From Syncephalastrum monosporum B8922 (lineage: Eukaryota; Mucoromycota; Mucoromycetes; Mucorales; Syncephalastraceae), in assembly GCA_000697355.1 (NCBI GenBank), contig JNEN01000923.1, forward strand, positions 62,001 to 126,000: DNA of 64,000 nucleotides. Reading direction: 5' to 3'. Below are positions 45,376-57,221 of the stretch, one piece after another. Position 1 is the stretch's first letter; each line of letters opens with the position of its first letter. Made by a program: the position numbers and the translations under genes. The notes beneath the pieces were generated by a model. The model was given only the letters and a program-made list of their open reading frames with translations, did not search any database and was not told the origin of the DNA.

Positions 45376-47322
45376 GAAGGATGGCTAGAAAAGGCGAGCA
45401 GACAAAAGAACAGGGTAGAGTGGGGTAGATAATATTGGTAGAAAGAGAGGTGAGAGTGAGTGAGAGGGGTGCACAAAAACAAAAGAATGAATTAGTGTCT
45501 CTTTCGTGCTTTGTGTGTGAGATGGATGCCAGTTAAATTGTGATATGCGTAGAAAAAAGAAGGAAAGAGATCGTCTGGTTCAGGTTTACGAATGTAATGT
45601 ATAATTCGGCTGAGATTCGTGAAAATGTTTTGAGCCAATATGATTTTGCGGAGAAGTCGGCGCGGTGAGTGTTTCCTTGCCGCAAATGTTGATGATTCTT
45701 GTGTGTAAATGATTTACAGGCACAAGTTAAGTAATTGAAGTGTGTGTGTTAGTGTGTGTGTGCGTTTACAGTGCTTTCGTTCAGTCAGAAGCTGCCACTT
45801 ATTCGGTATTTGTATCATTCCTCCTTCCGAAGCTTGAGGCCTAAAAAGCGATTCCGGCTGCTATGACTCTTAACGATAATAGCGTTGTTCCGAGTCTCCT
45901 TTTCTGCTGGCGTTTTTCCCGCGTGATCGTTAGACGCTCAGCATCTCAAATTGTGCCTGTTCTATCCGGTACCGGGTTCAAGAAGGTTACCGTTGAGGGC
46001 TCACATACCTCATACCTCTCTCCCTGTGTTTCTATGTTGCGTTGACAGATGCCACCGGGATAAAGATTTTATCGTTGCCTGACTCCGAGGGAGACAAAAA
46101 AGAAAAACCTCGATTTTTTCTTATTTATTTTGCCGGTCCGAAAGCAGGATAGAATCAAAAGGAAAGAATAAGTGAATACAGCCCTCCTAAACATCAAACC
46201 TGGTGAGACACAGTTGTTTGTGAACAGGCCTTCGACATACATAACAGACATACAGAGTGCATGTGGCGTTGACGGAAATATTGCCTAATGTATAAAAGGA
46301 GTAAGGGTGCAATGTCAAGGACAAGACCTGACCCAAACTTTTTACTTTTGTTTGCCGCGGAACCGCGAATCCTGTTGTGGCACACAAATTTGTAATGCCA
46401 AACCTTTTCGGGTTCACAAATTCAACCGTATTGCTGAGAATATTCTCCCCCACACATGCTACCGATATTAGACATACAGAACTCCATACAGAACTCCACT
46501 TCTTCATACGCGAAGAGTCAGCCGAATACACACAAAAGGCTTCATTTTTATAAACCGAAATCTCCTTGGTATGTCAGATGCTTAAACTGCCTCACATTCC
46601 TCGCGCGCTATAGAAATATCTTCTATTTCTCGTCATAAAACAAGGCTCAGACAGAGATCGGCGGCAAACAGGTTCCTCCTCTGCTTTCACGGCGCACATG
46701 TGAAGATGCTACGATGACATCAGGAGGTAGTAGCATTACCCTGTCAAGCTAGCCATGATTGCAGGAAAAGCTGGAAGCTCGAGGACTGAGATGTAGCTAC
46801 TATATTTGATCTATGATTGGCCCGTTTCAGATCGGCTTTGAGGAAAGCGCTCTGTCACACAAATTTACTGGGTACTTTTGCATGACATGCGCAACTTGAA
46901 AGTATAGTTCTCGAAGATAATAATACTGATGTGTTTCTAGCCATCAGTCAAAGATACTGTAGTCTGATTACTACAGTATTGATATGAACCATGACCTCAT
47001 TATAAGCCTAATTGAAGCGTTCGCAGATACAGTGTATCTTACGTAATCGCCCAGTTGGTATGGAGTCCAGTTTCTGCTCCTTACCACTATACCTTAAAGT
47101 GATGAGTATAATCATGCGTGGTAAGGGATGAGAACCCAGCGAGTCAGCAGGAAGGATAAAGTAGCATGTAGTACCAATCGAAAATAGCAGGAGGGGTGTA
47201 CATGTGACTTGTAATTGGCTGATGACAATGGCTGTTCTATCCGTGAGCTCCGAAAAGCATAAAAGTCGTAACCATCCTTATCAACATCCCCTTTTTTTGC
47301 CTTTTTTTTCTTCTTATCCATC
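45376..47322. other. Intergenic, 1.9 kb
   Basis: Divergent promoters of the two flanking genes. GT microsatellite-like sequence lies near 45740-45765. A tRNA-like D-arm pattern near 47050 was rejected. No gene is recognised. Confidence 0.5.
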
Positions 47323-48669
47323 ATGACTTTTACTGTTGAGCCCATTGTCCCCACCCCTGCCCAGAGCGGCGTCGATTTCGGTGCCATGATCAACGATCTT
47401 GACCTCGAAAAGCTTACGGGTAGGTTTTGTTATCCTTTTTTATGTCGCATGGTCTGATACATTTTTATTAATTTTCTTGTCTGGCCCTCTTCTCAGACGT
47501 CGACTTTGAAAAACTTCAAGAGGCTGTCTACACATACCAGGTAGTCGTGATTCGTAATCAAGGGCATGTACGTCCCGAGACGCAGTACGCCGTGACAAAG
47601 CGATTCGAGCCCGAAGTCGACACCTATGGCCACGGCGCGCAGCACCGTGCGAAAGAGTCCGTGATCGCCCGTGACTTGTCCCCTCTTCCGGCCGTACCCC
47701 AAGTGCAGCTTCTCGGCCATGGCACAGTGCGCAATTATGAAGGCATCGAGGAGCGCAAGTTGACCCATCCAAGCCATCGCGTGTTCCATAAGGACCTTTT
47801 GTCTGAAGAAGACGAGGCCCAGGGAAAGACGCGCTTCTACCGGTGGCACATGGATGCGGCTCTCTACAAGCTCAATCCACCCAAGGTGACAAGCTTATTC
47901 TGTATCAAGAACCCTGAAGAGCGCCGACAGACGGTTCAGTACGATGATGGCACTGGTCACACACTGGACGTCCAACTTGGCACAACCGCATGTAAGTCAT
48001 TGGTCCCTTTGCATGAATTGAGCGTTAAATATTATGATACATTATCATGTTTTCCTATCTAGTTATCTCGGGACAAAAGGCTTTTGAAATCTTGCCTCCG
48101 GATCTCAAAGACCTTGCTTTCCGCACGCAAGTCAAGTACGCCGCACACCCCTATCTGTGGATGTCCAAGGCTCGTGCACGGTCAACCGGACTCGGTATGG
48201 AGTCCGAAGGGCTCGAATTGAAGCCGGAAGAGCTCCCGGAAATTGATGAAAAGGCGATCAAAATCTATCCCATGGTAAGCAAATGGAACCCAGGGTGAGA
48301 CCGGTATATCTAAAAGAACAATAGCTGTGGAAGAATCCTGTCACAAACAAGATCCACTTGCAAGTGCATCCGGCTGCCGTTCAAGACTTGATCATTGACG
48401 GTAAACCGATGGGTGACCTTGAAAAGGTGCGCGAGCTACTCTACAAAATCCAACGACCCGCGATCAACCCCGAAAACGTGTATGCACACGAGTGGAAGGA
48501 TGGTGACTTTGTCATTTTCCACAACCGCGGCGTGCTTCACAGCGTGGTGGGTTCACTCAAGGATACCGATGTGCGGATCTTCCACCAGTGCAACATGGCG
48601 AGCGCTGAAGACCCGATTTCTGTCACAGCCGAGGACTTTGCGCCCTATGCTATCAAGCCATCAGCTTAA
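47323..48669 (+). CDS. xanA: Alpha-ketoglutarate-dependent xanthine dioxygenase
   Basis: Oxidises xanthine to uric acid using Fe(II), 2-oxoglutarate and oxygen. This is the route known from Aspergillus nidulans XanA, used in place of molybdenum xanthine dehydrogenase. Four exons (47323..47419, 47497..47991, 48063..48274, 48325..48669) give 382 residues, matching XanA length. The TauD-type iron ligands are visible: H-x-D in FYRWHMDAALY and the distal histidine in FHNRGVLHSVVG. Other characteristic blocks are NPPKVTSLFCI, RQTVQYDDGTGHTLDVQLGTTAF, FEILPPDLKDLA, HPYLWMSKARARSTGLG and LWKNPVTNKIHLQVHPAAVQ. No purine gene neighbours are present. A related TauD-family dioxygenase of another specificity is the alternative. 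Confidence 0.87.
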
Positions 48670-49359
48670 GCACTTTTATCCTGAATCTCCACTTTCCCGC
48701 CATCCTCTATCTTCACACACTGTAAGGCACCGAACCTCCCTGATTCTTCCATCCCCCGCTTCTGAACAATCTACCGTCTTGTACCTTGTTTTTACTTCCT
48801 CTGATACCATCAAATAATAAGATGGTCTTCGGACACTCCGCTTCCGCGTCCGTTTTACTTACATCTGTTGTGTAACGCACAGATATGAAAAATGCCTTTA
48901 GACTGCTGATTCAAGGGACGCACGTCATACAAGCGTCAAATTGTGCTGGTAGGATGATTACTATTATGAGCGTATAGATATGTATGTAACTACCCAAGAG
49001 GTATATGAGAGTTGAGGAATGGCATGACGTATTCATGCAGACAAATGTGGGGTATATTTTTCATTTCTACCGACCCATAAGCTACCGCATGATGTAGAGG
49101 GAGAAGAGCATTTGTAGGGAAACAACAGCCTCACATACAGCCAGTAGCAAAAGAGCATGGATAGGCTCTAAATGGCAAGATAGGACAACATTTACTTATA
49201 AAAGTTTTTGCTTTGCAACACGAATACAAGCTCTGAGCGGGGTGATCAACAATCTGCATACGGTTTGCAACTCAACCGACACCTCTGAGCGCTTTTTTCC
49301 TTTGCCCCAGCCGTATTTTCCCCTTTTACACCCGCTTTTTATTATCGTTTCAGGAAGCC
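48670..49359. other. Intergenic between xanA and UXS1
   Basis: No gene is recognised. A TTTCAG directly before the UXS ATG could be the acceptor of a leader intron. Confidence 0.45.
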
Positions 49360-50735
49360 ATGACAAGCACGGATCAGGAGCAGCATACATCTCTCTCGCA
49401 ATCTCGTCGGGACTTGGCTGATGTCACTGAAGTTGGGCACGACGTGGTGGGTTCGCGCGTGCCTCTGCAGAGCTTGCGAGACCTGTACTTGCGACCGCGC
49501 GAGGAAGGCGGACGGGAAATAAATGAACAGCAGCAGACCATGACCTACCGTCCGACGCAGACCTACCCGCCTGTGCGGCAGCTTCCTCTCGACCAGCGCA
49601 AGCGTATCCTGGTTACCGGCGGAGCAGGTTTTGTGGGATCACACCTGGTCGATCGGCTGATGCTCATGGGCCACGAGGTCATTGTCCTCGACAATTTCTT
49701 TACGGGCACCAAGCACAATGTCCAGCACTGGATTGGGCACCCGCACTTTGAGCTGGTCCGCCACGACGTCGTCGACCCTTTCTTGATTGAAGTGTCGCAA
49801 ATTTATCACCTGGCGTGCCCCGCCTCGCCTCCGCACTACCAGTACAATCCGACCAAGACCGTCAAGACGAGTGTCCTCGGCACCATCAACATGCTCGGCC
49901 TTGCAAAGCGCACCAAGGCGCGCTTCTTGCTTACTTCCACTTCGGGTAAGAACACATACTCGCCAAATGGGTAGATCCCTCATGTTTCTCTATCAGAGGT
50001 GTATGGTGATCCGGAGGAGCATCCTCAAAAGGAGACGTACTGGGGTCACGTCAATCCGATCGGCCCACGTGCGTGCTACGACGAAGGCAAGCGGATTGCT
50101 GAAACGCTGACCTATGCCTACATGCGACAAAATGATGTCGATGTTCGCGTCGCGCGTATCTTCAAGTAAGTTATGACACTTCCGGTCCTCCTTTTTTTTT
50201 TTCGCTCTTCAAGTCGAAACTCACATCCGTGTTATTAGTACATTTGGTAGGTTCTTCTGCTCAACTGAAGTGATGTATTCTGACAGCAGTGAGCTGTATA
50301 GGACCGCGCATGTCGCCTGGAGATGGACGCGTGGTGAGCAACTTTGTCATGCAGGCCATCAAGGGCGAGCCCTTGACCATTTACGGCGAAGGACAGCAGA
50401 CACGGTCATTCCAATACGTGCATGACCTTGTCGATGGTCTGATTCTGCTGATGAACAAGCCTTATCAGCAACCGGTCAACTTGGGCAATCCGGACGAGTA
50501 CACGATCAAAGACTTTGCAGATATCATCTGCCAAGAGGTGCTCCCCCCGCCGCTGTCGGCCGATAACGTCCAAATCAAACAGTTTCCGGAAGCAAAGGAC
50601 GACCCAAAGAAGCGCAAACCCGATATCGAGCGCGCAAAGACGCACTTGGGTTGGGAGCCACGCATCTCTGTAAGACAAGGCTTGAAGGAGACTGTGGAAT
50701 GGTTCAAGCGGCAGGTGGCGGATGGCGTCATATAG
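49360..50735 (+). CDS. UXS1: UDP-glucuronic acid decarboxylase (UDP-xylose synthase)
   Basis: Converts UDP-glucuronate to UDP-xylose with NAD. Four exons (49360..49945, 49997..50165, 50239..50246, 50302..50735) give 398 residues. After a 75-residue N-terminal extension the short-chain dehydrogenase fold starts [14 protein letters not shown]. Family blocks are [38 protein letters not shown], the catalytic tyrosine and lysine in [25 protein letters not shown] and [17 protein letters not shown]. The third exon is only 8 nt and is required to write NTFGPRM across three exons. No obvious transmembrane anchor is present, so it is probably cytosolic. Confidence 0.94.
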
Positions 50736-51050
50736 AAACCCAAGGTCGATCACCGCTTCTTTTTTCTATTCTCTAGCCGCTATCTACGCACCACAGTATA
50801 TTACGTATACATCCCACCCACATACACTTGCACTGACGCACGTAGGCATAAACCCAAACATAAAGCAACCATTTAGATATCCTCTTCTTTACCAAAAAGC
50901 GTTATGGAGCGTGGATGAGTAGGTGGAGCGGATACATCGGATCTGCCCGTTTTTTATCCGCCATGATCATGTCTCTCTTCCATTAGGAGAGGAGAAAGAA
51001 GGGATGGATTCTCTTGCGATGTATATGACAAGCTGCATACTTGAAATAAT
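50736..51050. other. Convergent 3' region
   Basis: Nothing recognised in about 315 bp. Confidence 0.5.
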
Positions 51051-51712
51051 TTATTCATTCTCCACAAGTTTGCCGACCAAGAGGTACTTTGAAGCGAAAT
51101 GCTGCTCCCACTCGCGGAGGGACTCCCATTCGTCGGTGGAAAGGTCCTCGAGTTTATCGATAGGGTGTGAGGGGTCGGTGATCATGTCCATGTCGAATGA
51201 GTTCTTGGCCAGGCCGCGCGAGGCATCATGGCCAGCAAAATTGGCGTAAGGGCCACCTTTTTAGAGTGCACGTGAATCAGAAAAATCATCCCCAAAAAAG
51301 CATTACGCCTCCCACTGCTTTACCTGGGCCATAGAAGTTACGTCCTCGGGTCACGTCGTAAACGCTGCCATTCACGGCCATAAGCACACGTCCGTCCTTT
51401 TGCGTACCATCAAAAGGCAGTAGGCTCTTGGGCGTGTAGTTTTTGAACGTAATGACATCGGGATGTTTGGCGGGTATCGTGGCGGGGTTGGAGGAATGAG
51501 CATAAGAACGTACAACGTAAGCGAGCACCTGCAGACAACACTTAGAATGATGCAGACGAATATTGTCTAAATGAGCTTACCGCGACAAGAGCCCAATTGA
51601 CGGGATTCTCTGTATGAATGGTTGAAATGGTAAGGATGAGTCGACGAAGGGTAGCGCTCAGGTTGGGCATACCTTTGAATTGAGTCAAGACGGTGTTGAG
51701 AGTGGTTGTCAT
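51051..51712 (-). CDS. DAP1: DAP1/PGRMC-type cytochrome b5-like heme-binding protein
   Basis: A membrane-associated heme protein that supports cytochrome P450 enzymes of sterol synthesis. Four exons (51712..51673, 51609..51581, 51528..51324, 51256..51051) give 159 residues. An N-terminal membrane segment (VNWALVAVLAYVVRSY) is followed by the MAPR cytochrome b5-like domain: [52 protein letters not shown], and a C-terminal DEWESLREWEQHFASKYLLVGKL. The FYGPGGPY tyrosines are those expected at the heme pocket. Length fits fungal Dap1. Confidence 0.92.
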
Positions 51713-52718
51713 TGTTTCTCTTTAGAAGTGGTGAGTGCGACCGCAAAGAATAAGAGGGGAGTAACAAGCGAGACAGCGAAATAGAAAAGGAGCGGTCATA
51801 CGTACTTGTTCATTATATTCGAATACTGTTATATGAGAAAGAAGGCAACAAAAAGAAGTGGGGCCTTCCCGGGCCGTCAATGCCGAAATTGCTATCAGTC
51901 TTTCTTTTCCCAGTGCGTATGCGTGCGGGATTTTGGTTCTCTCTTTTGGTTCCCTGCTCTCTTTCACATGTACCAAACAAGCCGTCTTTGGCCCTTTTTT
52001 TTCTATCATTTTTGTTTTGCTGTTGCCATGATAATCCCAATCTTGAGATTGCGCGCCGTTGACTGTTATTTTGTTGGCAGGTCATATGGCTCCATCTTGT
52101 GCTCGTCATGCAAAGATAGACTGGCAAAAATGATTTGATTACAGTGGTCTGTTCGCATTTGTACTCGCCCAGTGTCGTTTTCTTTATTTTTTTTTTTTTA
52201 AAAAAAAAGTTGAAAAGCGGGCAAACATATACATGCAGGAGAGATCTATAGATCTGCATACCAGTTCGACACCGCTGAAAACTTGCATGGAGAAGCCTGG
52301 CCTTGACTCCATCCAAAGCACTGGAAACCAGACGATCATGTGTCCGAGTCGACGGAAAAATGGGTGGCATACTTATAATTCAACTTTATCTTACAATACC
52401 TCCTGTACTTCGTACTTGGGGCTGAATGCGACCTTCGACTGAGCGTCTAGCAAATGTAAACAAGCTGCATACGCTCCAATTTCTTCTCTTTTCTGCCCGT
52501 CAAATAGGGCTCGTTCCTTTTTTTTTTTTTTCACTCCTCTCTTCCTTTTCGCTTTTTTGAATTTGAAAAGCCATTGGCTGGCCTCCAATATCAGTGAGAG
52601 AGGGAAATTTTCGACCGCACTTCTCTTTCTCTGTTCTACTGACGTGGCTCGGCCATCAATTTCACGTAGATACGGAAGGTCGTCCTTGGTGAACACCGAA
52701 AAGAAGAAAAAGAAAAGC
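51713..52718. other. Divergent promoter region DAP1 / FetB-like gene
   Basis: About 1 kb with T- and A-runs, including a T-run directly followed by an A-run near 52185-52208 that could extrude as a hairpin. No gene is recognised. Confidence 0.5.
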
Positions 52719-54097
52719 ATGGATAATCCATCTTCTTCGGACGTGTCGCTTGACTGGTGGAATGTCGCTGGCGCATCCCTATTTGTCATTATTGCAGGTA
52801 AAATTAGGATAGGACGACTTCGAATAGATTTCGCTCATTTTTTTCAACTCTTTTACCCCAGCCGTCTTCAGCCGATATTATCATGCTCGTCTTGAGTGGC
52901 CGCTCATTATCTCAAGTTTGCGGTGCGTGGTTCAGCTCACGTTGATGGTAAGCAGTGGCGCACTCTGTTTAGAGTAAATCACCGGACGTTTTTCTATTTT
53001 TGGTTGTGTAGGGCCTTGTGCTCGACGACGTTTTGCACATCAAAAGCCCATGGAGTGTGCTGGGAATCACAGGTAAATACAATAGAAATAAGCATACCGA
53101 TTGTTCCGTGCATGACGTGACGCGTACACAAAACAGCTGTTCTCGTATTACTTGGAGCGTATGAAACAGTATACCATCGCTCTGGCAAAATGGTCACTGG
53201 CATGGTACTCAAGAGAAAACCCGCAAACCAACACGAACCTGACCTCGCATTCCTCATGGATACCGAATCTAGCTCCCCATCTTATTCTTAATCCTTCTGT
53301 GCAGCAATGGTATCGTCGGTAGTGTGGGCGTCCTCTATGCGCTCAAGAAATCACCATTTTGGGAACCCACCGTGTTTGTCCCGGTCATGGGTATGCTCCT
53401 TGGAAACTCGATGGCGAGTCTTGCGATGGCCAGTCGCGCGTGTATTGAATCTGTCATGTAAGGTTACACCGGGTCAATGATTGTATAAGCGACTACTCTT
53501 TGTCTTGATCTGATATGGGATGTGACGAGCGCGGGGAACCGGGATGTTTATGTCTGAAGTGTTGAATGGATCGACTCAGACCTTTTTTTTATATTTTTCA
53601 TAGAGCGAACGCAGATATTCTGGAGACACGGCTCGCATTTGGTGCGTCGCGGTTCGAGGCTGTGCGGATGATGTCCTACGAGCCTATCCGACTCGCCATG
53701 CTACCCTGCCTAACCCAACTCAGCGTGATGGGCATGATCAATATTCCCGGGCTGATGACAGGTCAAATTCTGGCCGGAACGCCAATCAGGGATGCTGTGA
53801 TATACCAGCAATGTATCATGTTTATGGTGACAGCTTGTTGTGGCATCGGCGCCCTTGCAACAGTATGGGTATGTCAGAATTCTACAAGAAATACGATGCC
53901 TGGGTAACAGCGCTCTACTATAGGCTACCATGTTTCGTCTGGTGGATCGGCAACACGCTGTGCGCACGGATAGAATTATGGTATCCAGGTCGACTTTCCT
54001 GTTTCGAGTGCTTTTGCGATATTTTCTGCGTTCCATCCAATTCATGCTCTGCTTCTGCGGTCGGCCCATACGACGGCGGCGGTATACACAATTCTGA
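52719..54097 (+). CDS. UPF0014/FetB-family multi-pass membrane protein
   Basis: Seven exons (52719..52797, 52862..52947, 53012..53072, 53137..53204, 53273..53457, 53604..53868, 53924..54097) give 305 residues. Several membrane helices and the signature blocks are visible: PVMGMLLGNSMASLAMA, TRLAFGASRFEAVRMMSYEPIRLAML, MGMINIPGLMTGQILAGTPIRDAVIYQQ and MFMVTACCGIGALATV. These match bacterial FetB/YbbM, the permease half of an iron-export ABC transporter, and fungal homologues of unknown function. No ATPase partner is adjacent. The fifth exon was started at the AG in CGAATCTAG because the nearer GTGCAG acceptor gives an early stop. The C-terminus is Arg-rich. Confidence 0.83.
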
Positions 54098-55452
54098 CTT
54101 GCAACTTTTTCTATCCTTCATGAACTCTGTGTATACCCTCCCCACATGTATCTTTTTTAGATGACAAGCTCCACCTTCAATTCCCAGCAATCATTAAGCC
54201 CCTATAGCCCTCTGAATTCCCGAATTTGGATACTTGGCAAGACTGCAGCGGCGATGGGTTCCTTTACAGGGCGCGTCCCGTTCTCGAAGAGTGCCTCAAC
54301 ACCTGGCGCAGATCGCAAGGTGCTTGAATAAATCCAGTCGGCTCGAGCCGATTATATTAGATCACATAATCAGCGATAAGCAAATAATGGCTGGCCCAAT
54401 GCACGGATGTTGAAGCGGTAGCGGAGAAAGGGGGAGGAGAGGGGTAAATGCGCACGTGGGATCCACTATTAACTAGCGAAACCAGCATCTCGATCAGAGT
54501 GTCCGCTTATTGTTTTCAGATAAATGACTAACTCCTTCACTAATGTTATATTTAATGCACGACGAGAGGGGACATAATAAAAATTGCAAAACATAGGACA
54601 TTTGGGAGACTTTATTCACTTCACTTCTGGGACCGATCCCATACCATCGATGTTGATCTGCAGGATATGGCGTATGGATAATCCGGTTTGGCAGGATTAC
54701 ATCTAGCCTGGCCCCTCGTTAGCGTGAGTATGTCCAGGTACATGGTCTCCAGATACACTAGAAGCACGTTTTATGGGTGGCTGTCGCTCGCCCAAACAGC
54801 TCTGATATGTGCACGCATGTAAAATGCGCGCATCAACCGATTTTTGGCATCAGTCGTTCTCTCAGTGTTACTATGTTTGTACCATGACACAGATATTTTA
54901 GCACCTATTTTCTTTCGTGTAGTTCTTGTTACGCGCTGATAGAGTACGAAGATCATAGAGCTTGAGATGATGATGCTGAAGGATCTATCATCGGTGATGC
55001 TGCTATACCGCGGTTAGCATATTATTTGCTTAAACATGTGCACACCGTCATAAGGCCGTTGCTATCGTAGCGTAGTGTATGGCCTAGCTGAAATGAGGCT
55101 TGGCTGTGATCAGTGACACTATCACACGTTGTCACTCATGTGTAATGTGATGTGGTTGCTATTATGTCCAAGTTTTTCGAACCAGGGGATAGGTCAAAAA
55201 CGATAAAGAGGTACAGGTCGGATCCGAGACATTTCTACAGAGATACTCTGTGCATTTGCCTCGAGAAATAGGATGATCCTCTAATCAAGGTAGCAGGTGC
55301 CCGTTCCCATCAAGTTTAAATGAGTTAATGTGTATTGCGGTGATGCACAAACGAGTTGTGTAACCGACGGTGCCAGTGGGGGAATATCGTGCTGCAGAAA
55401 TGCCTGGGGCCCTTGATTCTTTTCTCTCTTCCTCCTGGGAAAAGAAAAAAAC
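54098..55452. other. Intergenic, 1.35 kb
   Basis: No gene, RNA or repeat recognised. Confidence 0.5.
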
Positions 55453-57134
55453 ATGACCAAAGGATTGATTGCAGTGGATCTCATCTTTCCTCCCGTTGTT
55501 CATTTCTTTGGTCCACGGCCGTGTGACAAATACTCGACCTACCCGAGGCGACAAAAAGTGCGCGGTAAACTGCGCATCGTCACCTCAAAAGCCATCAAAT
55601 TCCAGCATGTCGAAATCAGGTTGAAGGGCCACACCGAAGTCTGTTGGCGAGATCCCCTTCGCTCGCAGTCCTCCATCTTGGCCGAGAAGCTTTATGCTTA
55701 CAAAACGTTGCGCAAATCGAAAAGCACGCTTCTCGACGACGCTACACTTCCTGCAGGTGTCACTGAGCTTGGTAAAAGAAAAAAAAAAGGACAGGATTAT
55801 ATAATAGATATACTGAAAAAGAGAGGGGAGATCAGGATTTGAGGTGTCACTTCCAGGCTATTTGTGTGCTACGTACGAGTCGGACCTCTGCGAGATACGA
55901 TATATGCTCATGGCCCGATTGATCCCAGCCGCCAAATTCTCAAAAGAGACCGGTATCACCAAGGAAATTAAGATCCAAAAGACGTTGATGCCCAAAGACG
56001 TCGCGAGCGGACATGTTGTCGGATTTCGCGTGCCTCGCCTCTCCATGCGCGGTGCCCGCCCTGGATGTCTCAAATGGGAGTTTCGTGTCCCAAGGTGGGT
56101 GTGCCTCGAAGATGGCGTGCTCGCCTTCGACGGCTTGCTCCGGTCATGTTCTCCGCTCGCGCCCATTCAGATAGACAAGGTCCAAGTCGACGTCGTACAA
56201 GAAGAAATCTACCGAGATGAAATGCCGGAGAGGTATGCACATGGGTTTTGTGGCATGATGGGGTTTCTCATGCGTGGCAAGTAGTAACTATTCCAAACGC
56301 CAACTTCTCGTGTGCCACCATGTACCCTCCACCTACCTTCATCCACCTCTCGATACCAGCATTACATTTTCATTCCCATTATCATTGCATTCGTCAGAGC
56401 CCACCGGCCACCACCCGGCCACAAAGATAGCATCCGCATCGGGCGATACCATCACATTCTTAAAACGCGGCCGACTGACCTATTCCTTCGAATCACCTTA
56501 TCATGATATCCACCACTACATTCGTTTAATTATATATCCCACCTCGAACCAGCCGATCTGTCTCGGGCTCCCCATCCGCATCACACGACGGCTCAACACG
56601 GCCGACATGGAGCCGCTGCCGTCGGGCGATGACTTACCCTCCTACCACAGTATCACACGCGATATTGAGCAGCTGCCGGATTATCGCGTAGTGGATGACA
56701 ATGATGACGATGAGCAGAACGATGACGAAGAGGATCCTATGGCGTTTGCGTTTGGACAGGATGAAGGAGGCGACCTTGTGAACGAGCTCGAAGGCATGCA
56801 GAATTACGTCTTCGCGCAAGGCTTTGTGTCCTCGTCTGGTTCATCGACGCAGCGCGCGGCGGATGACGAAGTGGACATGGGCGACATGCGCAGCAGCTGG
56901 CACCACTGGCAGCCTGTGGGTCGACGCGAACGGCAGCACACGCTTTCATCCGTCCAGGAGCGGCCGCCGTTCGAGTTGCCGAGTCAGCATACGGTGGTAG
57001 CCATGCGGAGCCCATCCTCAGACGAGGCACGCACAGAGCGTAACAGCAGCAGCAGTGGGAGCTGCGGCAGGAGTAGCAAGAAGACCGCGATCATTGTAAA
57101 AGAAAGGAACCTGTCGGATTTCGCTGCTACATAG
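55453..57134 (+). CDS. Arrestin-domain protein (ART-like) with two LPxY motifs
   Basis: Three exons (55453..55771, 55836..56232, 56360..57134) give 496 residues. The N-terminal arrestin-like fold has VRGKLRIVTSKAIKFQHVEIRLKGHTEV and GFEVSLPGYLCATYESDLCEIRYMLMARL. A second domain follows, with ITFLKRGRLTYSFESPYHDIHHYIRLIIYP and LGLPIRI. The C-terminal tail is acidic, with LPSY near residue 331 and LPDY near 344; such PY-type motifs in fungal arrestins recruit NEDD4/Rsp5 ubiquitin ligases for endocytosis of plasma-membrane transporters. The tail ends in a Ser-rich basic stretch. The acceptor at 56358-56359 was selected because it restores phase; the 127-nt intron is longer than most here, so that junction is less certain. 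Confidence 0.75.
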
Positions 57135-57221
57135 TATCTCATAACTGTTTCAATAATGTACATAAATACGTGAACCTGATTTTGATGTCATTCATTCATT
57201 TGTCTCTTTTTCTTTCCAAAC

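Noticed and set aside
47040..47095. tRNA-like D-arm (AGTTGG pattern)
   Set aside because: No B-box, T-arm or acceptor stem pairs could be found around it.
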